A stretch of DNA of 64,000 bases from Anaerobacillus isosaccharinicus (GCF_001866075.3 NZ_CP063356.1:4206164-4270163); one strand, 5' to 3'; counted from the first letter of the stretch, positions 43,345 through 52,956 are shown. Notes: a model not told the origin generated them from the sequence alone. Numbers and translations are program-made.

Positions 43345-44919
43345 ATGTCAGTTCAACAGTTTTTAGAAGAGCAAAATTTGAAAGTGCAAGATTTACATCA
43401 CAACATAACCAATGCCAGCTGGATGGCCCAAACTACAGGTGAAAAAGAGTGGGCGCAAAAGGTTGCAGAGGCTCAAACAGAGTTTCGTACATATTTTTCA
43501 AATCCCGAAGCATTGGATGCGATCGAGAACTTTTTAAAGGAAACAGATGTATCAGAACTAGAAAGACGCCAATTAGAAACGCTTCAAAAAACGTTCAAGG
43601 AAAATCAACTTCCTGAAAACACACTAAAAGAGCTATCTCAACTATCAGCAGAATTAAATCATATGTTCAACACGTATGAACCTGAAGTTAATGGGAAGAA
43701 ACTTTCAGCAAATGATGTTCGTAATATATTAATCAATAGTCTGGATTTACAAGAGCGAGAAAACGCTTGGAAGGCTTCAAAAGAAGTTGGCAAGGTTGTT
43801 GAAGAAAAGCTACTTACCCTGATCAAAGTGAGGAATGAAGCGGCAAAAGCTGTTGGTTATGCCAATTACCATGAAATGGCGTTTAAAAATCAAGAACTAG
43901 ATCGCGAAGAAATTTTTTCAATCTTTCAAAAGCTGGTTGATCTTTCAGATAGCACCTATCGTCAGTTGAAACATCAATTAGACGAGGAACTAGCAGCTAA
44001 ATTTGGGATAACAGTATCAGACTTACGACCATGGCATTATGTTGACCCTTTCTTTCAAGAAGCACCTGCTACTGAGAAAACAAACCTTGATCCTTATTTC
44101 AAAGATCAAGACATCGAGAAGTTAACCGCGGATACATTTGCTGCGATGAACATCCCAATTGATGATTTGTATGCAAAGAGCGATTTAAATCCACGTTCAG
44201 GGAAAAATCCTACAGCCTTTTGCACGGACATGGATCGTAACGGGGATACTCGTGTGTTATGTAACAATCAGCCAGATGCCTATTGGATGGGAACGATGCT
44301 GCACGAATTTGGTCACGCAGCTTACTTTAAATATTTAGATCGTGAGCTTCCTTATATTCTAAGATCACCGGCTCATACGTTAACGACTGAAGCCATCGCG
44401 ATGTTATTTGGAAAGATGACCGAAAATAAAGAATGGTTAGAGACGTTCCTAAAGCTTGAAAATGATCGTTTAGAGACGCTAGCACCAGCCCTTGAAAAAT
44501 TTGAACAATTAAAGATGCTCATTGCAGGCCGTTGGATTATTACGTTCGTATTCTTCGAAAAAGAATTATACGAAAACCCAGATCAAGATTTAAATGCACT
44601 TTGGTGGAAACTAGTTAACGAAATTCAATTAGTTAACCCACCTGAAGAGCGTGACCATCCAGACTGGGCAGCAAAAATACACTTTACACTAGCGCCAGTG
44701 TACTACCAAAACTATCTTCTGGGCGAGTTAACTTCAGCTCAGCTTCATCAATATATTAAAACCGAAGTTTCGGAACAATTTTTCAACCCAACAGTTGGAA
44801 ATTTCCTAAACGAACAGTTCTTTAAACCAGGCTCTAAATACCACTGGAACGAAAAAATTAAACGTGCAACAGGACAATCACTAAACCCTCAATACTTTGT
44901 TGATGCGTATTGTCGTTAA
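43345..44919 (+). CDS. M2-type (ACE-like) zinc metallopeptidase
   Basis: 524 residues from ATG 43345 (AAGGAG upstream; the longer frame has no ribosome site). Zinc site HEFGH (His320, Glu321, His324) with the third ligand Glu in TLTTEAIAMLFGKM (about 345). Helical N-terminus rich in charged residues. The sequence between motifs (PTAFCTDMDRNGDTRVLCNN, SPAHTLTTEAIA) suits M2/M3-type dipeptidases or oligopeptidases better than thermolysins. No signal peptide, so probably cytoplasmic peptide turnover. Confidence 0.82.
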   Translation: MSVQQFLEEQNLKVQDLHHNITNASWMAQTTGEKEWAQKVAEAQTEFRTYFSNPEALDAIENFLKETDVSELERRQLETLQKTFKENQLPENTLKELSQLSAELNHMFNTYEPEVNGKKLSANDVRNILINSLDLQERENAWKASKEVGKVVEEKLLTLIKVRNEAAKAVGYANYHEMAFKNQELDREEIFSIFQKLVDLSDSTYRQLKHQLDEELAAKFGITVSDLRPWHYVDPFFQEAPATEKTNLDPYFKDQDIEKLTADTFAAMNIPIDDLYAKSDLNPRSGKNPTAFCTDMDRNGDTRVLCNNQPDAYWMGTMLHEFGHAAYFKYLDRELPYILRSPAHTLTTEAIAMLFGKMTENKEWLETFLKLENDRLETLAPALEKFEQLKMLIAGRWIITFVFFEKELYENPDQDLNALWWKLVNEIQLVNPPEERDHPDWAAKIHFTLAPVYYQNYLLGELTSAQLHQYIKTEVSEQFFNPTVGNFLNEQFFKPGSKYHWNEKIKRATGQSLNPQYFVDAYCR

Positions 44920-44955
44920 TCATTCTCTTGCACACTTAAAATAGCCTTCTAACAC

Positions 44956-44999
44956 GTAAAGCAGCTCTATTGAAAGATTTATAGAGCTGCTTTTTTTAT
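44956..44999 (+). terminator. terminator after the peptidase gene
   Basis: AAAGCAGCTCTAT (44958-44970) pairs with ATAGAGCTGCTTT (44981-44993), then T7. Confidence 0.9.
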
Positions 45000-45197
45000 C
45001 TTTTCCTCTTTTACCTTGACCGGAGATTAGCCAAGATTTACAATGTGAGACAGAACTAACGAACGTTCGTTCTCTACCACCCCCACCTCTCCAATACCAA
45101 TTGATTATAGCCAACCTTAGCTATTAGCTACCAAGGGTCGGATCTGTTGCGTGGACTTAGAGTTTAGTCTTCGCAAACTCGCCAATTGTGTAAAATC

Positions 45198-45238
45198 ATT
45201 TTTTAGCTCTAATTGCCTCTAGCGGATCGATCTGCTTT
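45198..45238 (-). pseudogene. tail of an older FtsX-type permease
   Basis: Just past the stop of the ATPase gene, the minus strand reads KKQIDPLEAIRAKK and stop. This is the typical coupling tail (K-I-D-P-L-E-A-I) of FtsX/MacB permeases. No other part of that gene remains. Confidence 0.6.
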
Positions 45239-45997
45239 TTATATTCCCAACTCCAACATTTTACTTGTTACCTCTTCTACCCTTCTATCAATATCCGTCC
45301 CATCAAACTTTGGAAGCTTAAGCTCGTTCACGATTTTTCCATCGAGCATAAACATAATACGTTCTGTTCTCGCAGCAACCTTGGCATCATGAGTTACAAT
45401 CATAATCGCAGTACCTTCCGTGTTAATTTCGAAAAATAGATCCATAATTTCCTGCGTCGATTTTGAGTTGAGTGCACCTGTTGGTTCGTCTGCGAATATG
45501 ATGTTCGGGTTACTCATAAGAGCACGGCATATTCCAGCACGTTGAAGCTGACCTCCTGAAACTTTTGCTATATCACGATTCTCCAGTTCCGCAATACCTA
45601 CCTTTTTCATCAGTACTCTTGCTTTTTGAATGATACTAGCGGCGTTTTTTCTATTGTCTCGCATTGATGGTAGAATGATGTTATCGAGAATATTTAGGTT
45701 TTTAAGTAAAGACGGATTTTGAAAAACAAATCCCATTTTTGTTCTACGTATGTCGGCAAGTTCATTTTCGCTGAGTGCCCGTAAATTTCTGCCTTCAAAC
45801 GTTATCTTTCCGAATTCAACGTCGTCCATTCCACTTAATGCAAACAACAGCGTCGATTTTCCCGAACCTGAATGCCCCATAACTGAAACAAATTCTCCCT
45901 CAAATATTTCAACAAAAACATCATCAAGAACATTGTGCTTTTCAGCAGCCTCTCCGAATGATTTTACTATGCTTTCACCGATAATTACCTTATCCAT
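45239..45997 (-). CDS. ABC transporter ATPase (FtsX-type system)
   Basis: 252 residues. Walker A GHSGSGKST (about 40-48), Q-loop FQNPSLL, signature VSGGQLQR (about 146), Walker B IIFADEPTGALN (about 168-179), H-loop THD. Partner of the large permease upstream, three bases apart, as in peptide-antibiotic resistance (BceAB-type) or lantibiotic-immunity systems; the substrate is not deducible. The C-terminus RRVEEVTSKMLELGI is longer than usual. Confidence 0.87.
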   Translation of the reverse strand: MDKVIIGESIVKSFGEAAEKHNVLDDVFVEIFEGEFVSVMGHSGSGKSTLLFALSGMDDVEFGKITFEGRNLRALSENELADIRRTKMGFVFQNPSLLKNLNILDNIILPSMRDNRKNAASIIQKARVLMKKVGIAELENRDIAKVSGGQLQRAGICRALMSNPNIIFADEPTGALNSKSTQEIMDLFFEINTEGTAIMIVTHDAKVAARTERIMFMLDGKIVNELKLPKFDGTDIDRRVEEVTSKMLELGI

Positions 45998-46000
45998 AAG

Positions 46001-48319
46001 CTACTCCTTTATATTTTCAGATATTTTTATTTGTCCTGCTCGAGATGTACCAATGATTGTTGCGATAAGTACTGAACAAACCATCATCAGCGGACTAAGT
46101 AGGTAAGCTGAAACTGGATTAATCACGAACTTAAACGTCGAGGCTCCAAAAGAGGAGATAACCGCCCCCGCAAGAACTTCTCCTAAAGTGTTTGCCAAAA
46201 TTGTTCCAAGAAGAATTCCAACAAACAGAACGAGACATGAACGCGAAATATACTGCAACACAATATCTAAATTTGTAAAACCGAGCGCTTTCATTACGAC
46301 AATCGAATATCTGTCCTTTGTAACAAGCATTTTCATAAACAACAGTGTAACAAGCACAGTTATAATCAGCGAAACGGCAATTGCGGCAATTGCAGCTTTT
46401 CTGATAGAACTTATTGTCGAGCCGTATGTCTGTTTAATATAATGATCTATGCTCGAAACCTTAGCAAAATTATATCTACTTCCATATTCCGAAACTTTAC
46501 TCGAAACATTAGATTTATCCGAAAGTTCCGCGGAGATTACACTCCACATAATGTCCGCAGAATTTTCGGAGAAAACAGCCTTTGCGGTTTTACCTCCGTT
46601 TGTAACGTCAGAATAAATCCCGCTAATAATGAAATTTTTCTCTCTTCCTGCAATCACAAGTGTTAGGACATCGCCGACTTCTTTGCCGAACTCATTAGCG
46701 TTTATCGTCGAAAGTGCAATTTCATCTTCTCCTAGAGGTTCTCTTCCCTTAGAATATTTTACAGGGAATATCGAATGGTCCCCAAGCTCAATTTTTATGC
46801 TCTCAATAGAGTTGTCTCCCATCTTCACTTGGAATTTTCTTGTTGTGAGGGCAACAAAATTCGAAATGTCACTGTCGTTATCCATCTTTTTAATAATATC
46901 AGCGGTCTTTTCAGAAATATTGTTAGTCTGCTGAATGTCAATACGCATGTCACTGCTTCCAATTCCCATATAAGTGATGAAACTCTTTGCAGAAATTGTG
47001 TTATACAGGTTTTGTGGAACAATAGTAATGAACGACGATATTACAAGAACGATTAGCATTGTAGAGTAAATTTTTTTCCTTGCCAAAACATCTTTAATCC
47101 CAAGAAAAACATTCGTGCCAAACAGAATATTCCTACTCAGGCAAAAATGCGTTCCACTTGAGATTTTTCCATCAGAATTGCCAAAGAGTATTGCTTCTGC
47201 CACAGAAATTTTCCGAAAGCGCCTCAGTACTCCGTTTACATAGCCAATAATTGCAAGGAAAACTACCAGGACCCCAATTATTCCGAAAACCAGTCCATAA
47301 GATGCATTTTCACTTTCTCCCATATATAGCCTTATATTTTCTAGAAGCATGCCTTTAAAAATGAATGAAAGCAACAACCCAAAGATGCTGCCTACTGCCG
47401 CAATCGCTGCGTATTTAGCAAGATAAATTTTCTTTATGTCGGAAATACGCAATCCTAATGCTTTCAAAACTCCTATTTCGCGGTAATCGTCCTCAATTTT
47501 GGCAAGGAGTGTAAAGCGTATGCACATAAATGCAATGGCAACGACAAGTATACTTATAAGAAGAAGAACTGCAATCATTAAGCCATCAGAAATTGCATTT
47601 ATCGTTTTGAAAAGCGGATATGTAATCGTAGGTCCGTTTGCTTCAAGTCCGGCAGAAACATAGTTGGCCTCAAACTTGCCGAGTTCAGACAAATCCTTCA
47701 ATCTGAACTCAATCAAATATTCCATATTCCCAAACCCTTTTATTTCTTCGTAATCATTTTTACTAACAAGAAATCTCTTAGAAGATGAGAGTGTGGAATT
47801 CATCTGCGAATCTCGAAGAAATCCAGTAACAGTAAATTCCTTTCCTCCAATTACTGCCATGTCACCAATCTCTGTCGTGCCGTCTATCATATAGGATATT
47901 GGAACATAAAGTTCACCGTCACTTACCTTTATCACGTTTCCATCAAGGTCTAGAAGAAAATCAAATTTTTCACTTTGCCTAGAAAACCCGTTATCTTGAA
48001 CATTATTGGCAAGAGATGTCTCATTAAACATTATCTCTGCACCCTCAACGTTAAGAAATTCAAGTACCTGAAACTCATCGACTTGGCTATTATTTTTTGC
48101 AAAAGACTCAAGCCGCTCCATATCAATTTCACCTGAATGCATTTGCAAAAAATGTGGAGTTTTAGCTTCCTCCATAAGTGTATCTATTGCGCCAGATAGA
48201 TTTATAACGAGTATTGCAGCGAGAGAAACAAGCATAGCCGCAGCAGCTACAAAAATCATTGTGGTGAGCGTTACTAGTTTACTCTTTAAAATGTCATTAC
48301 GAATTATCCTGTAATACAT
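46001..48319 (-). CDS. large FtsX-like ABC permease, 772 aa
   Basis: Two FtsX-type units: residues 1-400 (helix at about 17-39, extracellular domain, three helices from about 240 to 365) and about 410-772 (helix near 415-435, second extracellular domain, three C-terminal helices). Total eight helices, typical of MacB/SalY-like permeases with internal duplication. Forms the transporter with the ATPase downstream. By eye the sequence is less AT-rich in coding positions than its neighbours, which may indicate transfer, but I did not compute this. Confidence 0.85.
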   Translation of the reverse strand: MYYRIIRNDILKSKLVTLTTMIFVAAAAMLVSLAAILVINLSGAIDTLMEEAKTPHFLQMHSGEIDMERLESFAKNNSQVDEFQVLEFLNVEGAEIMFNETSLANNVQDNGFSRQSEKFDFLLDLDGNVIKVSDGELYVPISYMIDGTTEIGDMAVIGGKEFTVTGFLRDSQMNSTLSSSKRFLVSKNDYEEIKGFGNMEYLIEFRLKDLSELGKFEANYVSAGLEANGPTITYPLFKTINAISDGLMIAVLLLISILVVAIAFMCIRFTLLAKIEDDYREIGVLKALGLRISDIKKIYLAKYAAIAAVGSIFGLLLSFIFKGMLLENIRLYMGESENASYGLVFGIIGVLVVFLAIIGYVNGVLRRFRKISVAEAILFGNSDGKISSGTHFCLSRNILFGTNVFLGIKDVLARKKIYSTMLIVLVISSFITIVPQNLYNTISAKSFITYMGIGSSDMRIDIQQTNNISEKTADIIKKMDNDSDISNFVALTTRKFQVKMGDNSIESIKIELGDHSIFPVKYSKGREPLGEDEIALSTINANEFGKEVGDVLTLVIAGREKNFIISGIYSDVTNGGKTAKAVFSENSADIMWSVISAELSDKSNVSSKVSEYGSRYNFAKVSSIDHYIKQTYGSTISSIRKAAIAAIAVSLIITVLVTLLFMKMLVTKDRYSIVVMKALGFTNLDIVLQYISRSCLVLFVGILLGTILANTLGEVLAGAVISSFGASTFKFVINPVSAYLLSPLMMVCSVLIATIIGTSRAGQIKISENIKE

Positions 48320-49042
48320 AGGTCACCTCATCTTTTTGAGATCCATTATTAGTCAGCAAGTATTATGGTAGTGTTTTTCTTCACCCTGCTTTTATTATTT
48401 ATAAGTAACTATAAATTCCATTTTTAAAATTTTAGTATGTAAAAAAGTAGTCCAAGCACCTAAGAAACAAGTACTAGATTGATAGTTTAAATACATTCTT
48501 TAACAGAGTTTATAAAAGTGAAGATTGCCGTTATACAGTATGAGTGATTCTTATTTTCTTATTGGTCTGCATTGAATAATAAATCGGCCCTAATCTGATC
48601 CGTATGCAAAAATTTAGTGAACATAGTTATTAAAAGTTAAGTGCAGTGTTACTTAACTCTTAATCTCACTTCAAAAATGCTAGTAAATAAAGAAGCAATA
48701 TCTATTCTAAATCTGTAGATTGAACATTTCTTAAAAAAATCATCTTGTCTATACCCCTTCTCCCATCCATTAGTTTATTATCCTTATCAATAGTTATGTT
48801 CGACTAACCTGACCTTACGTGTAACGTTTCACAAAGGTAATTATACTTTATTACTCAGTTTCAGATAAAACCAATATCGAAGTGGAAAATACATAGTATA
48901 AATTGTCTACTGTTTAAGGAGTAGACGATTACTTATGGTGAAATCGTCTCTTAACGGTTGTGGTTAGCTAATATCGTTGTACTGTCAGCCAATGCTTAGT
49001 TGATCTTCTCATCATAAGCTTACGTTAGCTCAATAATCTGAA
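48320..49042. other. 720-bp stretch without a gene
   Basis: No supportable ORF. It holds the promoter of the ABC operon at its left edge, a GTTAAGTGC palindromic repeat at 48634-48659, and otherwise AT-rich sequence that looks like decayed accessory DNA. Confidence 0.5.
48634..48659. repeat. GTTAAGTGCC palindromic repeat, copy B
   Basis: AAGTTAAGTGCAG-TG-TTACTTAACT. The centre is more diverged than in the other copies, but both arms are retained. Confidence 0.55.
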
Positions 49043-49363
49043 CTATTTTGATGCTTTTTCTTGATATTTACTCTCTCCAATTTTCCACATCCACCAACCA
49101 AAAAATATACCACCTACTTGGAAAAACAGTAAGTTCATTAGTAAATCTTTTATCCATTCTCCGTTGAAATACATAGTGAAATCTAAACCATAGTCAAATA
49201 GTTTGGTAATGAAGAAGACAAGAATTGCCACTGGAATTCCCCAACCAACAATTCCTTCCTTAATGATAAAATGTAATTGTCCTTTACTTCTCATATCTTC
49301 CCAAGTTTTTTTCTTTTTTAGCAAATTAAAAACTCCTTTTAGAACTACTCTTGTCAGTGGCAC
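49043..49363 (-). CDS. small two-helix membrane protein, 106 aa
   Basis: Basic N-terminus (KGVFNLLKKKKTWEDMRSKGQ), two hydrophobic segments (VGWGIPVAILVFFITKLF and LLMNLLFFQVGGIFFGWWMW) and a charged tail. Common in Bacillaceae as a hypothetical membrane protein. A hairpin at 49414-49445 upstream could end the 37-codon gene that precedes it. Confidence 0.65.
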   Translation of the reverse strand: MPLTRVVLKGVFNLLKKKKTWEDMRSKGQLHFIIKEGIVGWGIPVAILVFFITKLFDYGLDFTMYFNGEWIKDLLMNLLFFQVGGIFFGWWMWKIGESKYQEKASK

Positions 49364-49413
49364 TAGAACTACAATAGTGATAAATTCCCTCTTATGTGAG
49401 CCCCTCCGTACGA

Positions 49414-49445
49414 AAGGATCTGGTTTATTAATTCCCCAGATCCTT
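49414..49445. terminator. hairpin between two small membrane-protein genes
   Basis: AAGGATCTGG (49414-49423) pairs perfectly with CCAGATCCTT (49436-49445). No strong T tract. Confidence 0.5.
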
Positions 49446-49485
49446 CACTGCCGAATTTTCACTAAAGCACTCTTTTGTTTAATAT

Positions 49486-49599
49486 TCACTTATTTTTATT
49501 TACTAAACTATAAATCAATAATGCTGGTAGCCCAAACATACCAACAAAAATCAGGAACATTAGTAACCATTTAAAGAGAAAAAGCATTGTATCATTCAT
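49486..49599 (-). CDS. small membrane protein, 37 aa
   Basis: ATG 49599 preceded by AAAGGGAAAG. Product MNDTMLFLFKWLLMFLIFVG... is one long hydrophobic helix (about residues 5-30) ending in basic NKNK. Unrecognised; could be a stress or toxin-like small protein or a subunit. Confidence 0.55.
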   Translation of the reverse strand: MNDTMLFLFKWLLMFLIFVGMFGLPALLIYSLVNKNK

Positions 49600-49708
49600 T
49601 TCCACTTTCCCTTTCCAAGTTTTCTAAATCAATTAACCAATGCATCCGTTTGTTTATTTTTTTGATCTGTATTTTAGAATCCGTTCACCAATTGATAAAG
49701 TAAATAAT

Positions 49709-49894
49709 CTATAATTCTAAACCTTCCAACTTGTTTGTTGATGTTTTTAATGTTTGTGCAGTCTTATCGAGATAGACGTCTAAAAACGTACCATCAGTAA
49801 ATTTTATAACTACAGCATTAGTTGTAATAGCAACATCTGCCACTGTCTTGCCTTTCAGTTTTTCGGGTGTAACTTTATAGTGATCTGTTTCCAT
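49709..49894 (-). CDS. hypothetical protein, 61 aa
   Basis: METDHYKVTPEKLKGKTVADVAITTNAVVIKFTDGTFLDVYLDK: a small beta-rich protein from ATG 49894 with AAAGGTG upstream. It resembles short conserved Bacillus hypotheticals with an internal ITTNAVVIKFTDGTFLDVYLD motif. No function known. Confidence 0.6.
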   Translation of the reverse strand: METDHYKVTPEKLKGKTVADVAITTNAVVIKFTDGTFLDVYLDKTAQTLKTSTNKLEGLEL

Positions 49895-49967
49895 TTTTAT
49901 AAACACCTTTCATTTGCAGTGTGATTAAACATCTTAGGTATCGACAATAAGAAGTTTGCAACCGAGT

Positions 49968-50396
49968 TTAAAGCAAAGTTAATAATTCTTCTGGAACTAA
50001 CACTATTTTTTCATTTTTAAAATCGCTAATTGGCTTCCAATACAATTTGAAGGGCACCCCATTATCTTCCCACCCCAAAAAAGAAGGTTTATCATAAAAG
50101 GACTTGTCAACAAAATCTGCGTCATATACAAAGACGATTTCATGCCCAAGGTCACCGTTGTATGTAAATATATTTTCAAATGCACCTAAAAACTTTTCAT
50201 TTGTTATGTTTGCCCCAATTTCTTCAAGAACTTCTCTCTTTAACGCATTAGAACTTGTCTCCCCGTATTCGATCCCTCCGCCAATTGGACGATAATAATA
50301 CTCTTGCTTTAATTCGTCAAATCCTTCGGAAACAAGGATTAAATCGTTTTTCCTAAATATACATATAGCAATTGCTCTAATTTGTCCCTTCTTCAT
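49968..50396 (-). CDS. Nudix hydrolase
   Basis: 142 residues. Complete Nudix box GGGIEYGETSSNALKREVLEEIGANI (about residues 38-63; G-x5-E-x7-R-E-x2-E-E-x-G). Cleaves nucleoside diphosphate-linked substrates with Mg; substrate unknown. No operon partner is obvious. Confidence 0.9.
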   Translation of the reverse strand: MKKGQIRAIAICIFRKNDLILVSEGFDELKQEYYYRPIGGGIEYGETSSNALKREVLEEIGANITNEKFLGAFENIFTYNGDLGHEIVFVYDADFVDKSFYDKPSFLGWEDNGVPFKLYWKPISDFKNEKIVLVPEELLTLL

Positions 50397-50399
50397 CTA

Positions 50400-50794
50400 A
50401 TTTTCCAACTCCCTTCTTCAATCTTAATACAAAGGAGAGCCACCACGACAACTCCTTGTTCAACTCTTGCTACTAATTACTTAAAGATAATTTTATTTGA
50501 GAATATTTCACTATCCTGCTAAATACTAACAAATGCGCCACTGCCACTGTTTCAGTAATTCTCCCCGTTAGTGGAATAAACTACTAACCTCTATTAGAAA
50601 AGAGTCAACTTCCTAGCTTCATAGTCTATACATTAAAAATTGCACTATTCGCTTGTTTAATTGTTACTTTCTTGAATAAGTAAATTTTAACACTATCTAC
50701 CAATTACCAAAAGACATTTTAAAAATGAAAATAAAAGGACCTAGTTTAATATGCAACCAGGTCGTTACCTGGAAAAGATTAGCCTACTTAAAAT
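50400..50794. other. no gene seen
   Basis: About 390 AT-rich bases. A few short frames but none with a ribosome site; no hairpin of note. Confidence 0.5.
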
Positions 50795-51154
50795 TTATTT
50801 GTTTAAACTTAAATATACTATTTCATATGCGTCTGGTGACTTCAATATCAAATGAGAGTATGTAAATAAAATCATTCCAATGAATTCCCCTTCATCCTTT
50901 TCAGTAATTCTGTTAACCTCAAATTGTAAAGGTAAAAATAACAGGTAGTTACCCGAAATCTTTAGCCACAAATCTTGTAAGAACTCACTATCTTCTATGC
51001 TTATTATTTTTGTGGAGGGCTTTTTTTCACCATACCACCATAAAATAGTACACTTATCAGTACCATATTCCTTTATTATAAATTCAAATAAATTAAACAA
51101 AATATCCCTTTTTGGTTCCTTGAGGTTTTGTCTAATCCGATTATGTCCAACCAT
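50795..51154 (-). CDS. hypothetical protein, 119 aa
   Basis: Soluble protein with mixed composition (ILFNLFEFIIKEYGTDKCTILWWYGEKKPSTKIISIEDSEFLQDLWLKISGNYLLFLPLQFEVNR). I recognise no family. It follows the CxxC protein at 51219 by 64 bases on the same strand, so the two may be co-transcribed. Confidence 0.5.
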   Translation of the reverse strand: MVGHNRIRQNLKEPKRDILFNLFEFIIKEYGTDKCTILWWYGEKKPSTKIISIEDSEFLQDLWLKISGNYLLFLPLQFEVNRITEKDEGEFIGMILFTYSHLILKSPDAYEIVYLSLNK

Positions 51155-51218
51155 GAACCTGCCACTACTATCACACCTTTCTTAAAAGTAGTACATTCAT
51201 TAGACAAATAACATTAGC

Positions 51219-51464
51219 CTATGATAATGAGATAGGGATAGTTGTGATATTTACAACATCAGTATCACCTTCTTTTGATACCATCCCAAAAATCTTACAA
51301 TTACCGCACCTTTGGCATTCAAACATATATCGAACTTCTTCGTTATACTCCGAAGCATTTTCAGCCCTTAGAAAATCGGTTTTTAAAGTGCTTTGAAACC
51401 ATTTATTACTGGAACATATATCGCATTTTAATTCATTATCCCAAATTTTCACTGTGTATAACAT
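51219..51464 (-). CDS. small zinc-finger-like protein, 81 aa
   Basis: Two CxxC pairs (CDIC at residues 15-18 and CQRCGNC at about 50-56) separated by about 35 residues suggest a zinc ribbon. Remainder is polar with a beta-rich C-terminus (GDTDVVNITTIPISLS). Unknown function. Confidence 0.55.
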   Translation of the reverse strand: MLYTVKIWDNELKCDICSSNKWFQSTLKTDFLRAENASEYNEEVRYMFECQRCGNCKIFGMVSKEGDTDVVNITTIPISLS

Positions 51465-51865
51465 CTATGGTAAACCCCACTTTTAATTTATAAAAATAAT
51501 AAATAAACTCGTTCTTTTATTCTGCCCTAATTCAACTATCCTGCTCGCAAAACAGCGATGGACTATATTTAGCTATCGAACTAACTATCGAGAAAAGCCT
51601 GAAAATTCCACCTGTTTATTATTTAAATATTTTACCCATTCACTATCATTCCAAATATTAGGGTTATCAATCTTTAAACTTTCTTGATAGTGATAGTAAC
51701 GATAAGTAGTTTTTCATTATCCCCCCATTTGTTGTAAAACTCTTCTCTCCTTTAGCTTAACATTTTTCCAGAATATAGGTAAAAAAAGTGCTGCAAAACT
51801 AAAGGAATACACCTTAAGTAAATGAATGAAGTATTTTAATTAAATAGGTCTAAGATTTCATTAAT
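51465..51865. other. intergenic, possible short relic
   Basis: About 400 bases. On the minus strand from about 51710 to 51593 a frame reads YRYYHYQESLKIDNPNIWNDSEWVKYLNNKQVEFSGFSR without a start codon; it may be a decayed gene. The right end holds the promoter region of the MarR-GNAT gene. Confidence 0.4.
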
Positions 51866-51923
51866 TAGTTGACTTTGTCAACTATACATTTTATGATAAT
51901 TATATAGTTGACAGAATCAACTA
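51866..51923 (+). promoter_or_regulatory. promoter with two MarR-type operators
   Basis: TAGTTGA-N5-TCAACTA occurs twice, at 51866-51884 and 51905-51923, 39 bp apart. TTGACT (51869-51874) and TATGAT (51892-51897) at 17 bp spacing form the promoter between and over them. Autoregulation by the MarR domain of the next gene is likely. Confidence 0.75.
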
Positions 51924-51948
51924 ATTGTAAAGGGGATGTTTAAATATC

Positions 51949-52860
51949 ATGCAATCGACTAGCTCAAGCGTATTTGAAGTTAGAAAGTTTAATCGTTTTT
52001 ATACCAATGTTCTTGGTTTACTCAAGCAGCAATTATATGATAGTCCTCTTTCTTTAACAGAAATACGAATTTTATTTGAGATTAAAAGTACTAGTAATTG
52101 TACAGCAAAGGTATTGCAAGAAGAGCTAGGTTTAGATAGTGGGTATGTGAGTAGAATACTAAATCGTTTTGAAGAACAAAATATGATCTGTAAAAAGAAA
52201 TGCAAAAAAGATGGTCGTACTTATATTATTCATCTAACAGAAACAGGAGAAAAACTCTATCAGGATTTGGATAATGAATCCAATCGGCATATTGAATTTC
52301 TACTTAGAAATATAGATATCAGCAATCAACAAAAGCTTATCGAAGCAATGAAAACCATTGAAATGATTTTGTCGGAAAACCTTAAACAAACAGAAACACT
52401 TATTTCCATAAGGGACAATTATACTGCTGAAGATAAAGAGCTTATCATTGAAAAACAAAGAGCATTTTATGCAGATAATTTTGGGTTTGATGAAACATTT
52501 CTAGGCTATCTTCACGAAACCTTTGAAGCAAATATAGAAAAAATTTGGATTGCAGAAGTCAATGGAGAATTTGCTGGCTGTATTGGTTTAGTGGAGAAAA
52601 ATGAAAAGATTGCTCAGTTAAGGTGGTTCTTTGTTGAACCCTTAATCAGAGGGAAAAAAGTAGGCACACAATTAATTCGTACTCTACTTGATTATTGTGT
52701 AGAAAAAAAATATGAACAAATATCATTAGAGACGATAAGTAAATTAACAACTGCTAGACGGCTATATAGTAAATTTGGATTTGAACTTATTGAAGCAAAA
52801 GAACAATTCATATGGGGACAAGAAATTCTGGATGAACAGTGGAATTTAAAATTGATTTAA
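51949..52860 (+). CDS. MarR regulator fused to GNAT acetyltransferase
   Basis: 303 residues. Residues 1-145 are a MarR winged helix (LSLTEIRILFEIKSTSNCTAKVLQEELGLDSGYVSRILNRFEEQNMICKKKCKKDGRTYIIHLTETG). Residues 150-300 are a GNAT domain with acetyl-CoA loop RGKKVGTQL (about 240) and SLETISKLTTARRLYSKFGFEL. Such fusions are thought to couple ligand or acetyl-CoA state to transcription. GGGG ribosome site and ATG 51949. Confidence 0.9.
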   Translation: MQSTSSSVFEVRKFNRFYTNVLGLLKQQLYDSPLSLTEIRILFEIKSTSNCTAKVLQEELGLDSGYVSRILNRFEEQNMICKKKCKKDGRTYIIHLTETGEKLYQDLDNESNRHIEFLLRNIDISNQQKLIEAMKTIEMILSENLKQTETLISIRDNYTAEDKELIIEKQRAFYADNFGFDETFLGYLHETFEANIEKIWIAEVNGEFAGCIGLVEKNEKIAQLRWFFVEPLIRGKKVGTQLIRTLLDYCVEKKYEQISLETISKLTTARRLYSKFGFELIEAKEQFIWGQEILDEQWNLKLI

Positions 52861-52897
52861 TCATGGAAGAAAATGAGAACTAACGTGAAGTAAACTA

Positions 52898-52933
52898 AGA
52901 AGGCATGTTTTTGATTAAAACATGCCTTCTTTT
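52898..52933. terminator. bidirectional terminator
   Basis: AGAAGGCATGTTTT pairs with AAAACATGCCTTCT, ending T-rich; serves both the MarR-GNAT gene and cdd. Confidence 0.85.
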
Positions 52934-52956
52934 ATTTATTTGACTAAGTATTATAT

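Noticed and set aside
45058-45073. Palindrome AACGAACGTTCGTT, which also fits GAAC-N4-GTTC, as another LexA box
   Set aside because: A TATAAT lies about 30 bases away on the wrong side and there is no gene with a ribosome site downstream; the G-rich stretch nearby only vaguely resembles the toxin leader.
44920-45114. 64-codon minus-strand ORF
   Set aside because: Crosses the strong terminator of the peptidase gene and has no family or good start.
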